Shown here: piece by piece, positions 56,844 to 64,000 of the stretch
Layout: each line of letters opens with the position of its first letter
Position numbering within the stretch: the stretch's first letter is position 1
Assembly (NCBI GenBank): GCA_963833195.1
Contig: CAWHXF010000027.1
Span: forward strand, 1,674,001-1,738,000
Length of the DNA: 64,000 nucleotides
Origin: Granulosicoccus sp963833195
Lineage (GTDB): Bacteria > Pseudomonadota > Gammaproteobacteria > Granulosicoccales > Granulosicoccaceae
Reading direction: 5' to 3'
The notes under the pieces: generated by a model
What the model was told of the DNA's origin: nothing
What the model saw: only the letters and a program-made list of their open reading frames with translations
The model's database searches: none
Made by a program: the position numbers and the translations under genes

Positions 56844-58454
56844 CTAGTAGTTCGCCGCCCGCCTCGCGATCTCCCGGCTGGCCAGGTACTCGTCGTAGGT
56901 ACCGTCGAAGCTGACCAGGGCCCGATCCTTGATCTCGACGACCTGGGTGGCCAGCGACGACACGAACTCGCGGTCGTGGCTGACGAAGACGATCGTGCCC
57001 TCGTAGTGGAGGAGCGCCAGGTTCAGCGCCTCGATGGCCTCCATGTCCATGTGGTTGGTGGGCTCGTCCAGCACCAGCACGTTCGGCGAGCTCATCATCA
57101 GCTTGCCGAACAGCAGCCGGTTCTTCTCGCCGCCCGAGCACACCCGGGCGGGTTTCTCGAAGTCGTCGGCGGTGAACAGCAGCTGGCCGAGGATCACGCG
57201 CACGATCTGGGCGTTGTGGGAACCCGTGCGCCACTGGCTCATCCAGTCGAAGAGGGTCAGGTCGTTCGCGAAGTCCGCGGTGCTGTCCTGCGGGCAGTAG
57301 CCGACGGAGGCGTTCTCGGACATCCTGATCTCGCCGGCGTCCGGCTGCAGGTCGTCCAGCAGGCAGCGCAGCAAGGTCGTCTTGCCCACACCGTTCTCGC
57401 CGATGATCGCGAGCCGCGCGCCCGCTTCCAGCATGAGGTGACCGTCCGAGAACAGCGGGCCGTCGTCGAAGCCCTTCGCGAGATTCTCGAAGGTGATCGC
57501 CTGCCTGAACAGCTTCTTGTGCTGCGTGAAGCGCAGATGGGGGCTGACGCGGCTGGAGCGCTTGATGTCGGCGAGCTCGATCTTCTCGAGCTTCTTGGCG
57601 CGGGAGCTCGCCTGCTTGGCCTTCGAGGCGTTGGCGGAGAACCGGCTGACGAACTGCTGCAGGTCCGCGATCACCACCTGCTTCTTCGCGTTCTCGCTGT
57701 GCAGCAGCTCGCGCGCGGCCGTTGAGGCGATCATGAAGTCGTCGTAGTTGCCGGGATACACGCGCAGCTCGCCGTAGTCGATGTCGGCGATGTGCGTGCA
57801 CACCGCGTTCAGGAAGTGCCGATCGTGGGAGATGATGACGATGGTGCTCTTCTGACGGGCCAGCACCCCTTCAAGCCAGTTGATGGCGTTGATATCGAGG
57901 TTGTTGGTGGGCTCGTCGAGCAGCAGCACGTCGGGTTCCGCGAACAGCGCCTGCGCCAGCAGCACGCGCAGCTTCCAGCCCGGGGCCACCTCGCTCATGA
58001 GGCCGAAGTGCAGGGACTCCTCGATGCCCGCGCCGCTCAGGAACTCCCCGGCGCGGCTCTCGGCGGTGTAGCCGTCCATCTCGGCGAACTCGACCTCGAG
58101 CCCCGCCACGCGCATGCCGTCGTCCTCCGACATCTCGGGCAGCGCGTAGAGCCTGTCGCGCTCGCGCTTGATCTCCCAGAGCTCCGCGTGTCCCATGATC
58201 ACGGTGTCGATGACGGTGTGCTCCTCGAACGCGAACTGGTCCTGGTGCAGCTTGCCGATGCGGTGGCCCGGGGCCAGCGACACGTTGCCGGCCGTGGGCT
58301 CCAGGTGCCCCGACAGGATGTTCATGAAGGTGGACTTGCCGCACCCGTTGGCACCGATGATCCCGTACCGGTTGCCGTCGCCGAACTTCACCGAGATGTT
58401 CTCGAACAGCGGCTTGGCGCCGAACTGGATGCTGACGTTGGAGGCGGCGATCAC
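56844..58454 (-). CDS. ybiT: ABC-F ATPase, YbiT-type
   Basis: A 536-aa tandem-ATPase of the ABC-F class, which acts on ribosomes rather than membranes. First cassette: Walker A IIGANGCGKSTFMNIL, Walker B DVLLLDEPTNNLDI. Second: IIGENGVGKTTLLRCL, CSGGEKNRLLFGKLMM, VLVLDEPTNHMDM. The linker has SRFSANASKAKQASSRAKKL. Many blocks (e.g. GKLHQDQFAFEEHTVIDTVI) match E. coli YbiT closely. The start is GTG 58454 with AGGA upstream. It is divergent from dbpA. Confidence 0.92.
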   Translation of the reverse strand: MIAASNVSIQFGAKPLFENISVKFGDGNRYGIIGANGCGKSTFMNILSGHLEPTAGNVSLAPGHRIGKLHQDQFAFEEHTVIDTVIMGHAELWEIKRERDRLYALPEMSEDDGMRVAGLEVEFAEMDGYTAESRAGEFLSGAGIEESLHFGLMSEVAPGWKLRVLLAQALFAEPDVLLLDEPTNNLDINAINWLEGVLARQKSTIVIISHDRHFLNAVCTHIADIDYGELRVYPGNYDDFMIASTAARELLHSENAKKQVVIADLQQFVSRFSANASKAKQASSRAKKLEKIELADIKRSSRVSPHLRFTQHKKLFRQAITFENLAKGFDDGPLFSDGHLMLEAGARLAIIGENGVGKTTLLRCLLDDLQPDAGEIRMSENASVGYCPQDSTADFANDLTLFDWMSQWRTGSHNAQIVRVILGQLLFTADDFEKPARVCSGGEKNRLLFGKLMMSSPNVLVLDEPTNHMDMEAIEALNLALLHYEGTIVFVSHDREFVSSLATQVVEIKDRALVSFDGTYDEYLASREIARRAANY

Positions 58455-58625
58455 GACGGGATCCTGGGTAGGGGGTGCGCGGACACACCGGTGTGGCGTG
58501 CAACCCGTCATGATGTCACCGATGCGTCGCCCGGCTGCAGCGTCGGCAGCAAGGCTGATGTGAGCGACGCGTCGCGCCACCGATCCGGCAGCGTCCCCGC
58601 CCCACCGACACCGGCCCGTTCTTCG

Positions 58626-60018
<1,393 letters not shown>

Positions 60019-60048
60019 GACCGAGCCGGTCGAGAGTGCTTCGGGCAC

Positions 60049-60073
60049 AAAAAAGCCGCTGAGTCAGCGGCTT
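60049..60073 (-). terminator. Rho-independent terminator of the initiator tRNA gene
   Basis: On the minus strand, AGCCGCT-GACTC-AGCGGCT followed by six T: a 7-bp stem, 5-base loop and U tract. It lies 31 bases downstream of the tRNA 3' end. On the plus strand there is no T tract, so it does not serve dbpA. Confidence 0.88.
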
Positions 60074-60103
60074 GATCCACCCGGTCCTGCCGGGCGCGTC
60101 GAT

Positions 60104-60180
<77 letters not shown>

Positions 60181-60237
60181 ACCGACTCGCCCAGTATAGG
60201 AACCTCGGCCGCAAGGTTCAACACCCGGGGACGAGAA

Positions 60238-61191
60238 ATGTTCGGATTCCGCGACGTGGAGGTGCTGCGGGCCATCGTCGAGGCGGGCGGCTTCCGCGCC
60301 GCCGCCGCGCGCGCCGGCTCGTCGCAGTCGGCGATGTCGAACCGCGTCGCCGCGCTGGAGCGGCGCCTCGGGACGCGGCTGTTCGACCGGGTCGGCCGCG
60401 GCGTGCGGCTCACCCCGTCGGGACGACACCTGCTCGAGGAGGCGGACCGGCTGATCGCCGCGCGCGACCGCGTGGTGCGCGAGCTGTCCGGAGACCTGGG
60501 GCTGCACGGCACGGTGCGGCTGGGCGTGGCCGAGACCATCGTTCACACGCTGCTGACGCCCTTGCTGGGCACGCTGCACGAGGCCCACCCGGCGGTGCGC
60601 TTCGAGCTCGTGGTCGACACCTCGGCCGAGCTCGCCCGGCAGCTCGACGACGACGCCCTGGACGTCACCATACTGCTGGACGACTCGGTGCCCGGCCACG
60701 CCGCGCGCCTGTCGCTGTCGCCCATTCCGGTGGACTGGTACGAGAGCGCCGCCGCCCCGCCTCGCGGCGCTGCCGTCACGCTGGAGGAGCTCGCAGGGGC
60801 GTCCATCGTCACGTATTCGCGCACCACCACGCCGTACCGGCGCCTGGAGCGCCTGCTCGCCGGCTTCGAGCGAACGCCGCTGCTGCACGGTTCCGCCTCG
60901 CTGTCGACCGTGCGCCACCTGATCGGCCAGAACTTCGGCATCGGCCTGCTCCCCTGCGCCATGGTCCCGCCCGGTACGGCCTCGCACGACGTGCGGCGCC
61001 TCCGGGTGTGCGAGGCCGCGCGCGCCGAACCGCTCCACTTCGTCGTCGCCTGGCACGCCGGCGGCGTTCGCGATGGTGGAAGAAGGATCGGCGAGATCGT
61101 CGCGCGCGCCGCGGTCGACATCGATACCGGCCGCGATCGGACCGATACCGAAACGAGATCGGTTGACGTCGGAACCGATCTGCTAGCTTGA
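60238..61191 (+). CDS. LysR-family transcriptional regulator
   Basis: A 317-aa LTTR. The winged helix at 1-60 has VEVLRAIVEAGGFRAAAARA and SQSAMSNRVAALERRLGTRL. The effector domain has TVRLGVAETIVHTLLTPLL and IGQNFGIGLLPCAMVPPGTA. ATG 60238 begins the conserved start. It is followed in the same direction by a DUF1445 gene and a TRAP transporter, which it probably regulates in response to the transported acid. The tRNA gene is divergent from it. Confidence 0.88.
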   Translation: MFGFRDVEVLRAIVEAGGFRAAAARAGSSQSAMSNRVAALERRLGTRLFDRVGRGVRLTPSGRHLLEEADRLIAARDRVVRELSGDLGLHGTVRLGVAETIVHTLLTPLLGTLHEAHPAVRFELVVDTSAELARQLDDDALDVTILLDDSVPGHAARLSLSPIPVDWYESAAAPPRGAAVTLEELAGASIVTYSRTTTPYRRLERLLAGFERTPLLHGSASLSTVRHLIGQNFGIGLLPCAMVPPGTASHDVRRLRVCEAARAEPLHFVVAWHAGGVRDGGRRIGEIVARAAVDIDTGRDRTDTETRSVDVGTDLLA

Positions 61192-61226
61192 TCGTACGCC
61201 CGGACGCCCATGCTGCCCCTACCGCC

Positions 61227-62036
61227 ATGCCGCCGACCGCCACCCGCTCGGACGCGCCCCTCGCCTGGCGCCGACGCATCCGCGCGGGCGAGCACCGCAC
61301 GCACACGGCCGGCCGCGCGGCGGGCTACCTGCAGGGCAACCTCGCGATCGTGCCGGCAGTGGCCGCGCCGGACTTCCTGCTGTACTGCCACCGGAACCCG
61401 AAGCCTTGTCCGCTGATCGGCGTGTCCGAGCCCGGGGACCCGCGCTTGCCGCGCCTGGGCGAGGATCTCGACATCCGGACCGACGTGCCGGCCTACCGCG
61501 CGTTCCGCGATGGCGGTCCCGGCGAGCACCTCGACGACCTGAGCGGCGTCTGGCGGGACGACCTCGTCGCTTTCGTGCTCGGCTGCTCGTTCTCGTTCGA
61601 GGACGCCCTCGTGAGCGCCGGCATTCCCGTGCGCCACATCGACGCGGGCACCAACGTCGCGATGTACCGCACCTCCATGCCGACGCGCGCCGCCGGCCGG
61701 TTCGCCGGGCCGCTCGTCGTGACGCTGCGCGCCTTCCGTCCTCCGGACGCGATCCGGGCCATCGTGCTGTCGGAACGCTTCCGGCTCGCGCACGGCGCGC
61801 CGGTGCACATCGGCGACCCCGCCGCCATCGGCATCCGGGATCTCGCCGCGCCCGACTTCGGAGACCCGCCCCCGATCGAGCCCGGCGACGTGCTCGTGTA
61901 CTGGGCTTGCGGCGTCACGCCGCAGCTCGCGCTGCGCGAGGCAGGTCTCGACCTCGTGGTCACGCACGAGCCGGGTCACATGCTGATCACCGACGTGCCC
62001 GCGGCCAGCGCCGAGACCGTGCTGGCGGGTCTCTGA
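61227..62036 (+). CDS. DUF1445 family protein (putative hydro-lyase / D-glutamate cyclase-like)
   Basis: A 269-aa enzyme-like protein. Family blocks: TAGRAAGYLQGNLAIVPAVA, FVLGCSFSFEDALVSAGIPV, RHIDAGTNVAMYRTSMP and YWACGVTPQLALREAGLDLV, then THEPGHMLITD. Length is normal. The mammalian relative is a D-glutamate cyclase; bacterial members are labelled hydro-lyases without proof. The start is ATG 61227; TTG 61188 is less likely. It sits between a LysR regulator and a TRAP transporter, so it likely acts on the imported acid. Confidence 0.85.
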   Translation: MPPTATRSDAPLAWRRRIRAGEHRTHTAGRAAGYLQGNLAIVPAVAAPDFLLYCHRNPKPCPLIGVSEPGDPRLPRLGEDLDIRTDVPAYRAFRDGGPGEHLDDLSGVWRDDLVAFVLGCSFSFEDALVSAGIPVRHIDAGTNVAMYRTSMPTRAAGRFAGPLVVTLRAFRPPDAIRAIVLSERFRLAHGAPVHIGDPAAIGIRDLAAPDFGDPPPIEPGDVLVYWACGVTPQLALREAGLDLVVTHEPGHMLITDVPAASAETVLAGL

Positions 62037-62083
62037 ACACCGCGAAAGTCCCTGAGTCCGCCCATCCGAGGAGCTTACAGCCC

Positions 62084-63121
62084 ATGATCTTCAAGACAAG
62101 CCCGACCCTCATCGCCGCCGCCCTGCTGGCCGTCGGCGGCGCCGCGCAGGCCGTCGACCTCTCGGTCGTCGGCAGCTGGAGCAGCCTGCCGTTGTACAAG
62201 CAGTACGAACAGCCGTTCTGGACCGAACGGCTGCCTGCCGCGGGGGACTTCGACGTGACCATGACCACCTTCGACCAGATGGGCGTGGACGGCGGCGATG
62301 TGCTGCGTCTGCTCGGCGACGGCGTGTTCGACGTCGGCATGACGGTGGCCGACTACACGGTCGGTGACGCACCGGCGCTCGAGGGCCTCGACGTGCCGCT
62401 CGTCGCCACCGAGGCGGCCGAGGCGCGCGCCATGGTGGACGCGGCCCGTCCCATGGTCGCCGACATCCTCGACGAGGCCTTCGGCGTGCACCTGCTCGCC
62501 ATCGCGCCCTACCCGCCGCAGGTCGTCTTCTGCAGGGACGAGATCGGCTCGCTCGCGGACCTGGAGGGCAGGAAGATCCGCGGCTCCGGACGCATGACCA
62601 CGAAGCTGCTGGAGGCGTTGGGGGCGGAGGGCGTGAACGTCGCGTTCTCGGAAGTGCCGGGAGCTCTGGAGCGCGGCGTCGTGGACTGTGCCGTCACCGG
62701 TGCGGGCTCCGGCTACAGCGCGGGTTGGTGGGAGGTCTCGACGCACCTGATGACGCTGCCGCTCGGGGGGTGGGACCCCGTCGTCACCGCCATGAGCGCC
62801 GACAAGTGGGAATCGCTGAGCGAAGAGGAACGAGCGACGCTCGAGGCGCGCATCAGCGAAGACTTCGAGGGTCCGGCGTGGGACGCCGCCGCCGGCGCGC
62901 TCGACAACGACGTGGCCTGCCTGACGGGCAACGGCGAGTGCGCGAGCGGGGAGCCCGCCTCGATGACGCTCGTCGAGCCGTCCGAGGAGGACCTGGCGCA
63001 GGCGCGCGAGATCCTGACCTCCACCGTGCTGCCCGAGTGGGCGGAGCGCGCGGGTCCCGAAGCGGCGCAGCGCTGGAACGAGAGCGTCGGCCAGGTCGTC
63101 GGCGTCGAGATCCCGCTCTGA
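62084..63121 (+). CDS. TRAP transporter substrate-binding protein (DctP-type)
   Basis: A 345-aa periplasmic binding protein. Signal peptide TLIAAALLAVGGAAQA. DctP blocks: LSVVGSWSSLPLYKQYEQPF, SLADLEGRKIRGSGRMTTKL (with the conserved Arg that binds the substrate carboxylate) and VPGALERGVVDCAVTGAGSG. GAGGAG lies upstream of ATG 62084. The ligand is an organic acid of unknown identity. First of the three transporter genes. Confidence 0.9.
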   Translation: MIFKTSPTLIAAALLAVGGAAQAVDLSVVGSWSSLPLYKQYEQPFWTERLPAAGDFDVTMTTFDQMGVDGGDVLRLLGDGVFDVGMTVADYTVGDAPALEGLDVPLVATEAAEARAMVDAARPMVADILDEAFGVHLLAIAPYPPQVVFCRDEIGSLADLEGRKIRGSGRMTTKLLEALGAEGVNVAFSEVPGALERGVVDCAVTGAGSGYSAGWWEVSTHLMTLPLGGWDPVVTAMSADKWESLSEEERATLEARISEDFEGPAWDAAAGALDNDVACLTGNGECASGEPASMTLVEPSEEDLAQAREILTSTVLPEWAERAGPEAAQRWNESVGQVVGVEIPL

Positions 63122-63163
63122 GCCGCCCCGTCGAGCGACGGCGCTTCTCGTGAGCGTCTGATC

Positions 63164-63721
63164 GTGAACCCCCTGGTGGTGGCCGAGGGGCTACGTCGTG
63201 CGAACCGCGGCGTGGCCATCGCGCTCGGCTTGCTGCTGTGCGCGACGGTCGCGTTCGTGATCGCCGACATCACGCTGCGCGCGTTCGGCTCATCCTTGGG
63301 CGGCTCTGACGAGATCTCGGGCTACGTCATGGCGATCGTGACGAGCTGGGGCTTCGGCTTCGCGCTGGGGGAGCTTGCGCACGTGCGCATCGATCTCGTG
63401 CGCCGGCGCGTCGCGCGCCCCGTGCGCGCCGCGCTCGACCTGCTGGCGCTGGGCACGACCGCGGCCGTGGCCTGCGTCGTCGCGTGGCGCTCGTGGGCGG
63501 TGCTGGGCAAGAGCCTCGAGCGCGGCTCGCGCGCCAACACGCCGCTCGAGACGCCGCTGTGGATTCCGCAATCACTGTGGTGGGCGGGGCTCGTCTGGTT
63601 CGCCGTCGTCGCGTGCGTCTGCCTGGTGCTGGCGTTCCTGCTGCTGGCACGGCACGACCACGACGGCCTCGACCGCGTCGCGGGTACCGAGGCGCTGCCT
63701 GGCGAGGAGTCGGCCACGTGA
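63164..63721 (+). CDS. TRAP transporter small permease (DctQ-type)
   Basis: A 185-aa four-helix membrane protein: VAIALGLLLCATVAFVIADI, the conserved SDEISGYVMAIVTSWGFGFA and HVRIDLVRRRVARPVRAALD, typical of DctQ. The start is GTG 63164, 42 nt after dctP. It forms the small subunit with the following large permease. Confidence 0.88.
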   Translation: MNPLVVAEGLRRANRGVAIALGLLLCATVAFVIADITLRAFGSSLGGSDEISGYVMAIVTSWGFGFALGELAHVRIDLVRRRVARPVRAALDLLALGTTAAVACVVAWRSWAVLGKSLERGSRANTPLETPLWIPQSLWWAGLVWFAVVACVCLVLAFLLLARHDHDGLDRVAGTEALPGEESAT

Positions 63722-63743
63722 GCCGGTCGCGGAGACACGCGCC

Positions 63744-64000
63744 ATGATCCCCGGCGTCGCCGCGGGTCTCTTCGCGCTGCTCGCGCTCACGGTGCCCGTC
63801 GGCATCGTGCTGTTTCTCCTGGGCTTCGGCATCGACTTCTTCGTCTCGCCGTTTCCGCTGTCGCGCGGGCTCGGGCAGGTGGTGTGGTCGTCGTCCAGCA
63901 GCGCCACGCTGATCGCCATCCCGTTCTTCATCCTGCTGGGCGAGCTGCTCGTGCGCGGCGGCATCGCCGAGCGCACCTACGCATCCCTGGACAAGTGGTT
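63744..64000 (+). CDS. TRAP transporter large permease (DctM-type), cut by window end
   Basis: The first 85 codons of the large permease: AGLFALLALTVPVGIVLFLL, then LIAIPFFILLGELLVRGGIA, the standard DctM N-terminus. ATG 63744 follows the DctQ stop by 22 nt. The rest of the ~430-aa gene lies beyond base 64000. Confidence 0.88.
   Translation, partial: MIPGVAAGLFALLALTVPVGIVLFLLGFGIDFFVSPFPLSRGLGQVVWSSSSSATLIAIPFFILLGELLVRGGIAERTYASLDKW

Overview
This is a high-GC chromosomal window from a proteobacterium, most consistent with Gammaproteobacteria. The basis is a near-canonical initiator tRNA, a YbiT-type ABC-F ATPase, DbpA, YfcG-type GST, EptA, DgkA, DsbB and an Acr3/ArsH arsenic module. No rRNA, IS element, prophage or CRISPR array was seen. 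Most genes are packed in short operons joined by 4-nt ATGA/GTGA/TTGA overlaps, and GTG and TTG starts are common.

Layout. 0-5 kb: a PhyH-type dioxygenase (cut by the window edge) and two SAM methyltransferases, an AlbA_2/GHKL regulator with its own promoter and dyad, and a YfcG-type GST. 5-11 kb: a GlyGly-CTERM-like surface protein, a 1217-aa fused indolepyruvate ferredoxin oxidoreductase divergent from an Lrp/AsnC regulator, and an ABM-like protein. 11-14.5 kb: a TolC-like lipoprotein carrying a LysM domain, and a tandem SpoIIAA-like protein. 14.7-20.4 kb: an OmpR-family response regulator divergent from a GT2 / VTT / ArnT-like operon, then a purple-acid-phosphatase-like enzyme. 20.3-30.3 kb: VapBC, membrane proteins, MipA, a NarL/HisKA_3 two-component pair, and an ECF-sigma operon of DGPF/YCII, VOC and DUF1428 proteins containing several damaged genes. 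30.5-39.4 kb: decayed mlaC, dgkA, YqaA, eptA and a POTRA/barrel protein in one operon, divergent from a PmrB/QseC-like kinase, then a frameshifted ICMT gene and a shortened PhyH gene. 39.5-49.1 kb: MerR, a P1B-2 ATPase, DsbB, a DsbA-like protein and a P1B-4 ATPase in one overlapping operon, followed by an arsenic operon (ArsR-ArsC fusion, Acr3, ArsH, ArsC). 49.3-56.7 kb: fasciclin protein, a zinc-ribbon-repeat protein, a phosphoesterase pseudogene, a TAT-type multicopper oxidase, and a methanogen-output-domain protein with its kinase. 56.8-64 kb: ybiT, dbpA (frameshifted), initiator tRNA, LysR, a DUF1445 protein and a DctP-Q-M TRAP transporter running off the end.

Two themes join these regions. 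First, the envelope genes look like a PmrAB-type regulon split over about 23 kb: the regulator is at 14.7 kb and the kinase at 36.2 kb. The same candidate site, CTCAG(G/C)-N5-(C/T)TCAGG with 11-bp periodicity, lies before the GT2/ArnT operon, the phosphoesterase, the barrel/eptA operon and the ICMT gene. Second, many genes are damaged in two recurrent ways. There are 1-2 nt frameshifts (ECF sigma, ICMT, acr3, dbpA, mlaC, a VOC gene), and whole protein cores are missing with both ends kept (ArsH, PhyH, DUF899, VOC, mlaC). This could be real decay or an assembly/read artefact, and raw reads would decide. All family calls are from reading motifs by eye, with no database search.
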